A stretch of DNA of 44,133 nt from Akkermansia muciniphila (GTDB lineage: Bacteria > Verrucomicrobiota > Verrucomicrobiia > Limisphaerales > F1-80-MAGS106): positions 1 through 44,133 of the forward strand of contig CAMBEJ010000024.1 of NCBI GenBank assembly GCA_945865375.1, in the 5' to 3' direction. How positions within the stretch are numbered: position 1 is the stretch's first letter; every line of letters starts with the position of its first letter. This document shows, in pieces, positions 1 to 7,889 of this stretch. A program made the translations under genes and the position numbers. The notes under the pieces are model-generated. The model had not been told where the DNA came from and searched no databases. It saw only the letters and a list, made by a program, of their open reading frames with translations.

Positions 1-48
1 CTGGAGTTTGGACCTTTTTCGGCCCCACTGCGGCCCCCTTTGGCCTTT

Positions 49-277
49 CTTTGTCGGAAACTTTGTCGGAAACTTTGTCGAGTCGTTGGTCAATCCAGGG
101 ACTCAATGCTCACCCGTCACAAGCTTTAGACATCTACCAGCAGAAGGCGCTTCCCACCCGCGTGGAAGCCACTCAGGGAAGAGAGCTTTTGAGCCGAATC
201 ATCGCCTTGGTAAGCAGTTTCTGAAGGCCCAGGCGATTTCCAGATCGACAAAGTTTCCGACAAAGTTTCCGACAAAG
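49..277. repeat. 33-bp perfect inverted repeat pair (small palindromic element)
   Basis: The arm at 49-81 is built of tandem TTTGTCGGAAAC units and recurs as an exact reverse complement at 245-277, with a 163-bp spacer. Each arm holds about two and a half copies of the 12-bp unit. The layout suggests a MITE-like or REPIN-like element, or two separate insertions in opposite orientation. The spacer contains no recognisable gene. It lies at the 3' end of a decayed transposase gene. Confidence 0.75.
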
Positions 278-832
278 GGGCCGGGACGGGTCTGAGCCCG
301 CCACAAAAGACATCCGGGCAAAGACATCCAAGACATCCGGGGACAGACAAATTGTAGGGACATGTCGGGATTTCCGGGGACGGGATTTCCGGGGACAGAC
401 AAATTGTTGTGATACTGCTTTCTCTGTCGTGGTTTTCTGTTCCGCCAAGCGTTCATGCTGGCGCTCTAGGTCGAGCTGGTTGACCACTGCCTCCTGGGTC
501 GCCAACTGGTGCTCCATGCGGCGGGTCAAATTGTGCGTCAGACATAGAAACTGTGCCTGAGCCGATCTTGCGGTCTCCGAAGTGGCCCAGGACTTCTTTT
601 CGTTGAGCTTGATCTTCAAAGAATCGAAGACCTTCTCGATCTGCCAGCGCCGATGATACAGATGGGCAATGAGTCCTGGAGGCAGGGTCGTTTCGGTGGT
701 CAGAAAGACGCGGATCTGGCCGGTATCTGGAGCTTGGCAGGTCACAAACGTGAGGAGTGAAACGAAACGATTCAGGGGGCGTGGATCGCCGGAGGGGGCG
801 AGGCGGATATCTCCAATCCGATTGGGCTTCAC
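173..832 (-). pseudogene. IS4-type DDE transposase, C-terminal remnant
   Basis: The reading frame carries the end of a DDE transposase. Around residues 59-73 it has the Y-x2-R-x3-E-x6-K signature (YHRRWQIEKVFDSLK), which in IS4-type enzymes holds the catalytic Glu. It then continues through a typical helical tail (SAQAQFLCLTHNL). The N-terminal half with the two catalytic Asp residues is missing. After about residue 140 the frame runs into REP-like repeats and then the 33-bp inverted-repeat element, so the last 70 residues are not transposase. It abuts the end of the nucleotidyltransferase-like gene at 854, suggesting that the insertion trimmed that gene. It should be inactive. Confidence 0.7.
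337..415. repeat. REP-like repeats with GGGGACAGAC core (two copies)
   Basis: Two copies of CCGGGGACAGACAAATTGT sit at about 337-355 and 389-407, with a shorter partial copy between them (TTTCCGGGGACGGG). The same core occurs at 1641-1700, and as its reverse complement at 3740-3762 and 41154-41180. Such motifs resemble REP sequences mobilised by REP-associated tyrosine transposases (RAYTs). No RAYT gene is in this window, so the link is inferred. Confidence 0.6.
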
Positions 833-853
833 CAGGAGCCGTTGGCGCGACGG

Positions 854-1372
854 CTAAGGGCATACTGCCGCGTGTTTGGAGGCAATTCTTCCACACCGTT
901 CACTACGACCTTTCACCGATTGCGTTGCAGCCAGCGCGTCGCGCAGCACGGGAATCGTCAGCTTGTCCTTGGCGCGGTTCGCGGCGATTTTGCTGGCGAG
1001 AATGCGTTCGAGCGAAAGCACCTTGAGCTTTTGCCGGCCCAGCGGGATTACCACGCAGTTTTTGATTTCGTCGGCGAAGGTCCCCAAGCCGTCCATGCGT
1101 ATGACGATGTCGAAAAGTTCCGCGCCCGGACCCGCGAGCATTGGTGGATTGAAATTGCTGGGCGGCACGTATGCCGCACCGACTTCCTGCAACGCGAGGG
1201 AAATTTTTGGTTCGCCCAAATTCTCAAACCAAAGGTCAACATCCTGCGTGACGACTGGCGCGCCTTGCAGCGTGGCGGCGGAAAGCCCGACGACCATGAA
1301 CCGCACCTTGCGTTTCAGCAAAACCTGCAGCAGACGCAGTTCACTTTCTGAAAATGGCAGTGGCGCGGCCAC
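854..1372 (-). CDS. nucleotidyltransferase-fold protein, possibly toxin-like
   Basis: A protein of about 170 aa. Near residues 27-50 it reads MVVGLSAATLQGAP followed by TQDVDLWFE. This is the G-x-A-A helix and D-x-D metal-binding pattern of minimal nucleotidyltransferases of the DUF6036/AbiEii-like kind. A further acidic position (ELFDIVIRMD) fits a third strand carboxylate. The middle (LKVLSLERILASKIAANRAKDKLTIPVLRDAL) is the usual region where such proteins name a locus for which the enzyme is responsible. The last 20 residues or so read into the transposase junction, so the native C-terminus is probably lost. Its start overlaps the upstream small gene by about 30 bases, so the two are co-expressed. 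It may be the nucleotidyltransferase half of a two-gene toxin-antitoxin-like pair; activity is not demonstrable from sequence. Confidence 0.6.
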   Translation of the reverse strand: MAAPLPFSESELRLLQVLLKRKVRFMVVGLSAATLQGAPVVTQDVDLWFENLGEPKISLALQEVGAAYVPPSNFNPPMLAGPGAELFDIVIRMDGLGTFADEIKNCVVIPLGRQKLKVLSLERILASKIAANRAKDKLTIPVLRDALAATQSVKGRSERCGRIASKHAAVCP

Positions 1373-1550
1373 GGATTAAGCTCCTTTGCAAACGTTCCAA
1401 CGGCGGTTGCTCTAGCAAAATCAAGGTGTGCCGCACATTGTCGGGATCAGCGTGAGGATGGGCGGCGAGAACTCTTTCGACGCGCGCCGATAAGCGTCGC
1501 GCCCAGCGTCTGGCTCTGGCGGTGAGGTCGGATTGAGCGCGCGGTTTCAT
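1341..1550 (-). CDS. small basic protein paired with the nucleotidyltransferase-fold gene
   Basis: A 69-aa Arg-rich protein with a helical pattern (ARRWARRLSARVERVLAAHP, then DNVRHTLILLEQPPLERLQR). It ends 32 bases inside the downstream nucleotidyltransferase-fold gene, so the two genes overlap and are likely translated together. I do not recognise a named family. The pairing of a short helical protein with a minimal nucleotidyltransferase is the usual layout of MNT-type modules, but here the small partner has no HEPN signature (R-x4-6-H) that I can identify with confidence. Upstream, 1551-1640 contains no evident gene. Confidence 0.5.
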   Translation of the reverse strand: MKPRAQSDLTARARRWARRLSARVERVLAAHPHADPDNVRHTLILLEQPPLERLQRSLIRGRATAIFRK

Positions 1551-1640
1551 GCAGGCACTAGGAGCTTAAGCGGTTTCTCAAAACTTGTCACCGGCATTTC
1601 CAACAGCAATTAACAAGATCAACGCGGCCCATCGCTAGAA

Positions 1641-1700
1641 TTTCCGGGGACAGACAAATCGGAACCTTAGGGACAGACACGGAACCTTAGGGACAGACAA
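1641..1700. repeat. REP-like repeats, including a 20-bp tandem duplication
   Basis: TTTCCGGGGACAGACAAATC at 1641-1660 is followed by two tandem 20-bp units, GGAACCTTAGGGACAGACAC and the same with a final A, at 1661-1680 and 1681-1700. The core matches the repeats at 337-415. It lies between the small NTase partner gene and the chaperone end of the TAC-like module, in a 231-bp stretch (1551-1781) that otherwise shows no gene. Confidence 0.65.
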
Positions 1701-1781
1701 GTCATTTGGCTTCGGCTCCCATGAGGCGCGCCGCCAGGAACGACTTGTCGAGCGTTTGGCGGCGGGAGGAGAAGCGCTTGA

Positions 1782-2234
1782 TCACACGGCGGGGACGGTG
1801 GGCGCGGCAACCGGCGTCGGCTCGGGTTTGGCTTGCTGCAGGACTTCGGCGAAGTTCAGCGAAGGCAGGCAGAACGGGCCATGTGGGGCGCGGGCGGTAA
1901 TGTTGAGCACCATCTCTCTCGCAGCACCGTAAAGCAGACTCAACCCATTCACGGCGGCGATCATCTCGCGCTTCTCCTTGTCCATCTGCCCATGCACCTC
2001 CACGATCCCGACCAGGTGCAATTCAATGTCGTAGGAAAAGGGGTGTTTGGCATCACCGCTGACGTGCTGGATGAAAAGCTCCACATGCCACTCGTTGGTT
2101 TTGCCCTTCGCAGGCACATAGACGACGCGCTGATTGAGGCGGACTGTCCCGGCCGGCGTGCCTTCAGGATTCGTCCGCACGTTCACAATCGTGAACAGGT
2201 GTTGCTTAAGCTGTAGTGGAGAAAATGGGATCAT
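1782..2234 (-). CDS. SecB-like chaperone of a toxin-antitoxin-chaperone module
   Basis: A 150-aa protein with the SecB fold signature. It begins with paired beta strands (HLFTIVNVRTN and WHVELFIQHVSGD), then a central strand (FSYDIELHLVGIVEV). The SecB-type helix and C-terminal motif follow at about residues 95-135, ending APHGPFCLPSLNFAEVL, which corresponds to the RGxxPxxxLPxxNF region of SecB. Export SecB normally sits near genes such as grxC or gpsA. Here it is the last gene of a minus-strand trio, overlapping the MqsA-like antitoxin gene by 29 bases. That is the layout of TAC systems, in which a dedicated SecB-like chaperone helps fold or protect an unstable antitoxin. The C-terminal tail is Pro/Ala-rich. 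I infer dedication to the adjacent antitoxin rather than general export. Confidence 0.75.
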   Translation of the reverse strand: MIPFSPLQLKQHLFTIVNVRTNPEGTPAGTVRLNQRVVYVPAKGKTNEWHVELFIQHVSGDAKHPFSYDIELHLVGIVEVHGQMDKEKREMIAAVNGLSLLYGAAREMVLNITARAPHGPFCLPSLNFAEVLQQAKPEPTPVAAPTVPAV

Positions 2235-2811
2235 TGGCCGTGAAGTATTGCGCCCTCCACGGGTGGCCGTCGGAAAGTTGCGCGTGAAACGTGACCGGCC
2301 CCGAGGGAGTGCAGGCTCCGGCGGTGCGCGTCATCGCCTGGACTCGTTGAGGGGTGACCTCGACGGTGGTAATTTGGAGCGTCTTGAGCCGGACGCCGTA
2401 GCCGATCCCGGCGATCCGCTGCGTCCAGTAGGTTTGGCTCAAAGCGCCACCACACTTGCGACGGATTAGTTCATCGTAAACGGGCTCTTGCACCGTGCCG
2501 CCTTCCCAGCGCTTTATGCTGGCGACGCCGACGCCGAGGAATGTCGCGAATTTCGCCTGGCTCATGCCGCGTTTCCCACGGCACGCAATTATCTCCGCCG
2601 ACGTCAGCAAGCCATGTCGGCGACGGTATTTGTCGGCAGCGTACAGGCACAGCTTATCTGCCTGCGCGTCGTCCATCGTGAACCAGCCGCATTCGGTGCA
2701 AACCATCGCGGGTGCATTCACCGTGAAGTCTTCCCCCCGGAACGTCTGCAACACGTCCACGAGCTTCTCGGTGAATCGTTCATTTTTGCATTTCAGGCAA
2801 AGCATAATCAT
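2206..2811 (-). CDS. MqsA-like antitoxin with zinc finger, HTH and C-terminal extension
   Basis: The N-terminus has two Cys pairs (CLKCKNERF and MVCTECGWF), the zinc-binding site of MqsA-type antitoxins. Residues about 65-125 form a helix-turn-helix (GMSQAKFATFLGVGVASIKR, then WEGGTVQEPV) for operator binding and autoregulation. The last 80 residues or so are an extension absent from E. coli MqsA. In TAC systems such a C-terminal tail is the chaperone-addiction segment that needs the SecB-like partner; here that is inferred from position. I chose the ATG at 2811, four bases after the toxin stop; an ATG at 2805 and a longer frame from 2847 are alternatives. Its 3' end overlaps the chaperone gene. 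Confidence 0.75.
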   Translation of the reverse strand: MIMLCLKCKNERFTEKLVDVLQTFRGEDFTVNAPAMVCTECGWFTMDDAQADKLCLYAADKYRRRHGLLTSAEIIACRGKRGMSQAKFATFLGVGVASIKRWEGGTVQEPVYDELIRRKCGGALSQTYWTQRIAGIGYGVRLKTLQITTVEVTPQRVQAMTRTAGACTPSGPVTFHAQLSDGHPWRAQYFTANDPIFSTTA

Positions 2812-2815
2812 CGCT

Positions 2816-3202
2816 TCATTTCGGCGCGTCCGGGTGGCAATCGACATGAAAGTAACACCACTCGCCGCGACGATTCTTCGTCAACACAAACTTAAGATAC
2901 ATCCTCTTTGCAAAGTGCGAACTGTGCCACGAAAAGGCCCACAATTCCTCGTCCTTGATGGCTGGTTCGTCCTGATAGCTCCGTTGGGGCGGTTTCGTGC
3001 CGGCGTAGCACTTTTCAGGTCGAGCGTTTTTGATTTCGTCCAATAACTTCGGGAGCAATTCCCAAAGTTCCTCAGTTGAGTTCAGATCCAACCCGCATTT
3101 GTCCGAAGGCCAGTGCCTCAAGGTGCCGAAAGTCCGCCGGCCCGTCTGAGATCGCAGGGATTGCGCGTCTCCAAGGATTCGTTGCACGATTTCCTGTCTC
3201 AC
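2816..3202 (-). CDS. MqsR-like toxin, N-terminus doubtful
   Basis: The C-terminal 90 residues look like an MqsR/RelE-fold mRNA interferase. Helical ELWELLPKLLDEIKNARPEK is followed by a tyrosine-containing loop (CYAGTKPPQRSY), then ELWAFSW and KRMYLKFVL strands, and a final GEWCYFHVDCH strand. These match the E. coli MqsR ending (WQDVYRPRL...VYLKITV...SF) in order and spacing. It stops four bases before the antitoxin gene, so toxin-antitoxin-chaperone order is kept. The first 35 residues or so overlap, on the other strand, the broken DUF4143 ATPase, so the native start and promoter were probably lost to a rearrangement at about 3100-3200. The toxin may be truncated or silent. The family assignment rests on my reading of motifs and needs a profile search. 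Confidence 0.55.
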   Translation of the reverse strand: MRQEIVQRILGDAQSLRSQTGRRTFGTLRHWPSDKCGLDLNSTEELWELLPKLLDEIKNARPEKCYAGTKPPQRSYQDEPAIKDEELWAFSWHSSHFAKRMYLKFVLTKNRRGEWCYFHVDCHPDAPK

Positions 3203-3664
3203 CTGGAAGACTGCTTCCTGGTGCGGACGGTGTGCCTGGAAACGGCTTCGGAACGGCAGCGCATGGTGAACCCCCGCAAAGCGTTTCCGGTGGACTCAGG
3301 CCTGATTCCAGTCTTCGACCGCACCGGGCGGGCGAACATGGGTCATGCGCTGGAAACCGTGGTGTTGGTGGAGCTGGAGCGGCGGCGAATGGAAGTGACC
3401 TGCGTGCGAACACCGGGAGGTTACGAAGTCGATTTTCTGGCGCGGCGACCCGGCGAGCGGCCCGAACTGATCCAAGTCTGCGCCGGCTTGGGGAGCCCTG
3501 AAGTTCTCGAACGGGAATTGAGAGCGATTGTTGACGTTGCGACGACGCATCCCAATGCAGTCCGCAGGTTGTTGACCCTAACTCGGGATGCGATGCCGGA
3601 CGAAGTCCCCCGGAACGTCATCGTGCAACCGGCGTACGAATGGCTGCTCCAGGGACCCGGTTAG
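3113..3664 (+). pseudogene. DUF4143-type ATPase, C-terminal remnant
   Basis: The frame encodes only the C-terminal DUF4143 domain of an AAA+ ATPase of the AAA_14/DUF4143 family. Visible landmarks are SKDSLHDFLSHLEDCFLV, then NPRKAFPVDSGLI, GHALETVVLVELERR, GYEVDFLA (the PD-(D/E)XK-like strand) and a final LTRDAM segment. Full-length members are about 380-420 aa and start with a Walker A ATPase domain. Here that domain is absent, and the apparent GTG start at 3113 is accidental. The upstream boundary coincides with the 5' end of the toxin gene on the other strand, so the two genes were joined by a deletion or insertion. A REP-like repeat lies just downstream. Confidence 0.75.
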
Positions 3665-3737
3665 ATCACCTCTGGATGGCTCTCCGCGCAGCTCAAAGAT
3701 CGTTTCTTGTAGCTGTGCAGCGGCGATTGATATTGAT

Positions 3738-3762
3738 TGTCTGTCCCTGGTGATATTTCCTC
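3738..3762. repeat. REP-like repeat (reverse complement copy)
   Basis: TTGTCTGTCCCTGGTGATAT is the reverse complement of the GGGACAGACAA core seen at 337-415 and 1641-1700. It fills the gap between the end of the DUF4143 remnant and the trpE stop codon, and so marks the edge between the accessory island and the housekeeping genes. Confidence 0.55.
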
Positions 3763-3770
3763 GGTTCACC

Positions 3771-5312
3771 TTACGCCGTGGGCCGTCCCTCGCGGGAAAA
3801 TGTTTCCGCCAACGCCACCGCTTTGAGCATCGCTTTGGATTTGTTCACCGTTTCCTGGTATTCATCCTCTGGCGAAGAATCAGTGACCCACCCACCCCCA
3901 ACCTGGACGTAAGCCTTGCCATCCTTGATAAGCGCGGTCCGGATCGTGATGCAACAGTCGAGATTGCCGTTGAATGAAAAATAGCCGACGCAACCGCCGT
4001 AGGGGCCCCTTTGGGTTTGCTCGAGCTCCGAGATGATTTGCATGGCGCGAATTTTGGGAGCTCCGGAGAGTGTGCCAGCCGGGAAAGTGGCCCGCATCAA
4101 GTCGTAGGGGGTTCGCCCCTCCGCCAGCCTTCCCTCAACTTCCGAGACAATGTGCATGACATGGCTATAACGTTCGATGACCATCATCTCGCGCACGTGG
4201 ATCGAACCAAAATCGCACACTCTGCCCAGATCGTTACGGGCCAGGTCGACAAGCATCACGTGCTCGGCGCATTCCTTGGGATCCGCGAGCAACTCTCTCT
4301 CATGACGCAGGTCCTGTTCCTCCGTCTTGCCCCGGGGCCGTGTTCCCGCAATGGGACGTATCTCCACCTTGCGATCCTCGCACCGTACATGAATCTCCGG
4401 CGAAGCCCCCACCAACGAAAAGCCTTCGAGCTCCAGCAGGAACATGTAGGGTGATGGATTAATCGTCCGCGCCGCGCGGTAGATGTCGAGCGGGGACGCC
4501 TTCACGCTGGCCGAAAACCGTTGCGAACCCACCACCTGAAAAATGTCGCCAGACCGGATATAGCTCTTGGCCTTCCCAACGTTCTCGAGGAACTTGTCGC
4601 GAGCCACATTGGACACAAACGGCAATGACGGCGCGTTCGAAAGCAATGTCACCGGAGTCTGTTGAGTCGGCTGATCCAGCAAGGCTACAAGCCGGTCCAC
4701 TTCACCAGTCGCGTTTTCGTACGCTTCCGATACCGATGCCGCCGAGTCCAGAATCGCATTGACGAGCACCGTGATGGTCTGGGCAACTCTGTCGAAGATG
4801 AGAAGCTCGTCCGCGATCATGAAGTAAAGAACCGGGGTCTTCAGATCATCCGGCAATGGGCGCGGCACCACGGGTTCGATATCATGAATGAACTCGTAAC
4901 CAATAAAGCCGAGGGCACCTCCCGTGAAACGTGGCAACGACGGGAGGATCACAGGTGTAAACCGATTCATGAACCGCTCCACCACAACGAGCCCATCCCT
5001 GACGCGCTCAGGGTCTCCGGGAGGAGCGGCAGGATCGATCGTGAACCGCTCGATTGCCTTCCCATGTTCCAACACCTCAACACACCCCCCGGTCTGCCGG
5101 ATGATAGCGCGCGGGTTGCCGCCTACAAACGAGTAACGGCCCAGGTGCTCGCCGCCCTCGACAGATTCGAAAAGAAAAGATTCACCCCGCCCACGGATTT
5201 TGCGATAGGCGGACAGCGGCGTTTCGAAATCGGCAAGCAACCGGCGCGTCACAGGGATCAGGTTTCCCTGGCGGGCCAGCACTTCAAATTCGGCAAAAGT
5301 CGGCGAATGCAT
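3771..5312 (-). CDS. trpE: anthranilate synthase component I
   Basis: A 513-aa enzyme that makes anthranilate from chorismate, the first committed step of tryptophan synthesis, using ammonia from the TrpG glutaminase. The N-terminal domain has the LLADFETPLSAYRKI segment and the SFLFESVEGGEHLGRYSF motif whose residues bind feedback tryptophan. The chorismate-binding domain has SPEIHVRCE, then RPIAGTRPRG, ELLADPKECAEHVMLVDLAR and GRVCDFGSI, followed by FPAGTLSGAPKIRAM and GYFSFNGNLDCCITIRT. The ATG at 5312 gives the usual length; a longer frame to 5432 has no family support. No trpG follows; the neighbours are a membrane protein and his genes, so trpE is dispersed. I see no leader-peptide attenuator. 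PabB is less likely given the N-terminal motif. Confidence 0.95.
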   Translation of the reverse strand: MHSPTFAEFEVLARQGNLIPVTRRLLADFETPLSAYRKIRGRGESFLFESVEGGEHLGRYSFVGGNPRAIIRQTGGCVEVLEHGKAIERFTIDPAAPPGDPERVRDGLVVVERFMNRFTPVILPSLPRFTGGALGFIGYEFIHDIEPVVPRPLPDDLKTPVLYFMIADELLIFDRVAQTITVLVNAILDSAASVSEAYENATGEVDRLVALLDQPTQQTPVTLLSNAPSLPFVSNVARDKFLENVGKAKSYIRSGDIFQVVGSQRFSASVKASPLDIYRAARTINPSPYMFLLELEGFSLVGASPEIHVRCEDRKVEIRPIAGTRPRGKTEEQDLRHERELLADPKECAEHVMLVDLARNDLGRVCDFGSIHVREMMVIERYSHVMHIVSEVEGRLAEGRTPYDLMRATFPAGTLSGAPKIRAMQIISELEQTQRGPYGGCVGYFSFNGNLDCCITIRTALIKDGKAYVQVGGGWVTDSSPEDEYQETVNKSKAMLKAVALAETFSREGRPTA

Positions 5313-5358
5313 GATCGACAGACGAGATGTTTCCCTAGATTGGCGGGAAAGAAAAGGC

Positions 5359-5895
5359 TCAATCCCAAATGTTGCGCGAACGAACCCGGGGCCAAACCGC
5401 CAAAGTCGTGAACAAGAGCACCGCCAGGGCAAAAGTAATCATGCCCAACCCCACGGCCAGCGGCACCACATGCTCGTGGCTGAAGAACACCAGGAGCGTT
5501 CCCAGCCCTGCCATCAGGAGGACCTGTGCGGCGGTGCAGGCGAAGAACAAACCCTTTGGCGCCTGAATCAACTGCATCGCGAACCATGCACGATATTGGG
5601 CTTCGCCCAAGGTCTTCATGATCCAGGCGGATTGAAAGTTCCGCGCCGCCACCAGACAACTCGTGGTCACAAGCATGATCGCGGGAATCGGCCACATCGC
5701 ACTCACGGCGCAAACCACAGTGTTCACCAAGATGCCCCCTCTCCATCCGAGAAATCTGGCAACCGGATTGGCCTCGAGTACAAGGTTCGGGGTGGCGATC
5801 CAGGTGCTTAAAAAATCCGCAGAACGGGCCACCACGAGAAGTGCCAATAGCATCCAATAAGGGCCGCTTGCGAACGGAACAGAGACGCCGGTCAT
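5359..5895 (-). CDS. multi-pass membrane protein of unknown function
   Basis: A 178-aa protein with four or five hydrophobic segments (around residues 10-25, 52-82, 100-140 and 150-170), so an inner-membrane protein. The N-terminal part reads ARSADFLSTWIATPNLVLEA followed by NPVARFLGW. That resembles DUF5658-like proteins in which a D-x-x-S/T-T and a later N-P-x-A/x-R lie in the first loop. Its ATG begins one base after the hisI stop, so it is probably translated with hisI and trails the his genes. Nothing in it points to amino-acid metabolism. The role is unknown. Confidence 0.75.
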   Translation of the reverse strand: MTGVSVPFASGPYWMLLALLVVARSADFLSTWIATPNLVLEANPVARFLGWRGGILVNTVVCAVSAMWPIPAIMLVTTSCLVAARNFQSAWIMKTLGEAQYRAWFAMQLIQAPKGLFFACTAAQVLLMAGLGTLLVFFSHEHVVPLAVGLGMITFALAVLLFTTLAVWPRVRSRNIWD

Positions 5896-5896
5896 C

Positions 5897-6292
5897 TTAT
5901 TTCTTTCTGTAAAGGGCCTCCGGATCCTGCAGCCGTGATTCGGTAACCTCCACAGCGCTTCCGCCAGATCGGACGGATCTGAAGAAACAAGAGCGGAACC
6001 CTTGATGACAAGCCGCCCCCTCCTGCTCCACTTGGATCAAGAGGGTGTCTCCGTCACAATCGAAAGCCAGATCCTTGACCCACTGCACGTTGCCACTGGT
6101 CTCGCCCTTCATCCAAAGCGCCTGCCTCGAGCGGCTCCAAAACACGGTCTTTCCAGTCTCAACGGTCTTGGCCACCGATGTCCGGTTCATCCACGCCATC
6201 ATCAAAACCCTGCCGCTGTCAGCGTCCTGCACAATCGCGGGAATAAGCCCGTCGGCGTTAAATTTCAGCGTTTCAATAAAATCAGTGCTCAT
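5897..6292 (-). CDS. hisI: phosphoribosyl-AMP cyclohydrolase
   Basis: A 131-aa cytoplasmic enzyme that opens the adenine ring of PR-AMP in the third step of histidine synthesis. It carries the metal-binding DCDGDTLL motif (residues about 80-88) and the zinc cysteine cluster [12 protein letters not shown] (about 99-110). The substrate-handling VLMMAWMN and [19 protein letters not shown] stretches are also present. There is no fused HisE (PR-ATP pyrophosphohydrolase) domain, so HisE must be encoded elsewhere. It lies 54 bases after hisF on the same strand, consistent with a partial his operon. Confidence 0.95.
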   Translation of the reverse strand: MSTDFIETLKFNADGLIPAIVQDADSGRVLMMAWMNRTSVAKTVETGKTVFWSRSRQALWMKGETSGNVQWVKDLAFDCDGDTLLIQVEQEGAACHQGFRSCFFRSVRSGGSAVEVTESRLQDPEALYRKK

Positions 6293-6346
6293 GATTTGTG
6301 CCCCGGAATAAATGTGAAAGCGACAGCGGCAAAGCTCCCAGCGCGG

Positions 6347-7126
6347 CTAGAGTCGAACCTCTATGCCGCGTGCGGCAAGAAAGACTTTAACATCATGCAC
6401 TGTGTAGTCGCCGAAATGAAAAATGCTGGCCGCAAGAACCGCGTCCGCCCTACCTTGAATGAGCACCTCCGCCATGTGTTCTAGCGTGCCCGCGCCCCCG
6501 CTCGCCACAACAGGCACTTCAACCGCTTCGCTCACTCTCCGCGTCACCTCAAGATCGAAGCCTGACTTCGTGCCATCCGCATCGATGCTGTTCAACACGA
6601 TCTCCCCGGCACCTAGTCCCACGGCTTCGACCGCCCACTCCACCGCGTCCAAACCGGTTGCTTTCCGTCCGCCATGCGCGAAGACTTCCCATCGAGCTTC
6701 CCCAACCCGCCTCGCATCGATTGAAACCACGATGCACTGGCTGCCGAATTTCTCGGCCCCGGCCCGGATGAGCTCAGGATTGGACAAGGCTGCGGAGTTG
6801 ATGCTGACTTTGTCCGCCCCAGCCATGAGCATCGCATGGATGTCTTCGACCGATCGTATCCCCCCCCCCACAGTCAAAGGCATAAAACACCTCTCCGCGG
6901 TTCGCTCGATCACCGCCACCATGGTTTGCCGTCCAAACGCGCTCGCTGTGATGTCAAAAAACACCATCTCATCAGCGCCTTGCTCGTTGTAACGCACGGC
7001 GAGCTCCACAGGATCCCCCACGTTCCGCAGTTCGCCCGCCTCAGCCCGCCCAAACTGGACGCCTCGTGTCACTTGTCCTGCGTGAACGTCGAGGCATGGA
7101 ATGACGCGCTTTGCAAGCATATTCAC
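6347..7126 (-). CDS. hisF: imidazole glycerol phosphate synthase, cyclase subunit
   Basis: A 259-aa (beta/alpha)8 barrel that, with the HisH glutaminase, converts PRFAR and ammonia to imidazole glycerol phosphate and AICAR. Diagnostic parts are the start [20 protein letters not shown] (the first catalytic Asp is in CLDV), [25 protein letters not shown] and [19 protein letters not shown] with the second catalytic Asp. The final [17 protein letters not shown] phosphate-binding loop is also present. The first ATG was kept; a second ATG two codons later is equally good. hisH is not adjacent. It is followed closely by hisI. Confidence 0.95.
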   Translation of the reverse strand: MNMLAKRVIPCLDVHAGQVTRGVQFGRAEAGELRNVGDPVELAVRYNEQGADEMVFFDITASAFGRQTMVAVIERTAERCFMPLTVGGGIRSVEDIHAMLMAGADKVSINSAALSNPELIRAGAEKFGSQCIVVSIDARRVGEARWEVFAHGGRKATGLDAVEWAVEAVGLGAGEIVLNSIDADGTKSGFDLEVTRRVSEAVEVPVVASGGAGTLEHMAEVLIQGRADAVLAASIFHFGDYTVHDVKVFLAARGIEVRL

Positions 7127-7316
7127 ACCGATTGTGAGTTCGGTTCGAAGGCCGATGGAGCGACGAGAACATGTCCGGAGCCAAACCCTCTGGGGTTGAA
7201 ATCCTGTAATACGCCAAGCTGGGGAGTCCGCACGACAAGGTTCAGTTCAGCGGTTCGAGGATGTCCGCCCAAGGAGGCCCGACCTCCAATAAAACGCTTC
7301 ACTCAGGAGAATCATC

Positions 7317-7769
7317 TCAAGCCGGAGGACTGAACTTGCCGTCCACGTTGGTGAATTTAGGTTTTGCGTAGAGCACCGCATTCAACGAAGGCATGGGGTT
7401 TGAGACCCCAAACTGATAGCCGCACTTTTTGACGGCACCAAGAATTTCTTGCTTGGTGAGAGGACTGTCTTTAGTGACCAGGATGATCGCTCGGCGAAGC
7501 GAGAGACGATGACGCACCCGTCTACCTCCGACACCAACCCCGGTTTCGACTTGTTCGACTTCAGGTGCGGCAACCCGACCCAGGCGCGTGCGGCGCGTGA
7601 CAGGTGCCGTTGCCGTTGCAGGGGCTGGCGCTGGCGCAGAAGGTCCGTCGTTCAAAGCGCTATTGATCTGAGCAAGCCGCGTCTCATGCTCTGCTCTTTC
7701 TTTGAGGAGCGCATCGCGCAATTCGACAAACTTTTTGAGCGAGTCCGTTTTCGTCTTCTTAGTTTTCAT
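7317..7769 (-). CDS. small protein with coiled-coil N-terminus and winged-helix-like C-terminus
   Basis: A 150-aa protein in three parts. Residues 1-40 form a charged helix (KKFVELRDALLKERAEHETR). A Pro/Ala-rich linker (about 45-65) is followed by a basic patch. The C-terminal 60 residues (SLRRAIILVTKDSPLTKQEI, then ILGAVKKCGYQFG, ending NVDGKF) have the pattern of a HARE-type winged helix, a fold found in RNA polymerase delta and DNA-modification proteins. That assignment is tentative. It is 190 bases upstream of hisF on the same strand. The intervening stretch shows no gene and no clear terminator, so co-transcription is possible. Confidence 0.65.
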   Translation of the reverse strand: MKTKKTKTDSLKKFVELRDALLKERAEHETRLAQINSALNDGPSAPAPAPATATAPVTRRTRLGRVAAPEVEQVETGVGVGGRRVRHRLSLRRAIILVTKDSPLTKQEILGAVKKCGYQFGVSNPMPSLNAVLYAKPKFTNVDGKFSPPA

Positions 7770-7889
7770 TTTTCTTCGTTCTTCGTTTTTCGTCTATATA
7801 GGGCTTACCGGGCAGTGGCAAGCCTCAATAAGTAGCGTTTGTGAAGACTGGTTTCAATCCTATTCTTATCGGCACCTTATATCTCAGTG

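Noticed and set aside
5313..5432. 40-residue N-terminal extension of trpE
   Set aside because: No TrpE similarity before the ATG at 5312 and the extension overlaps the end of the upstream membrane protein gene.
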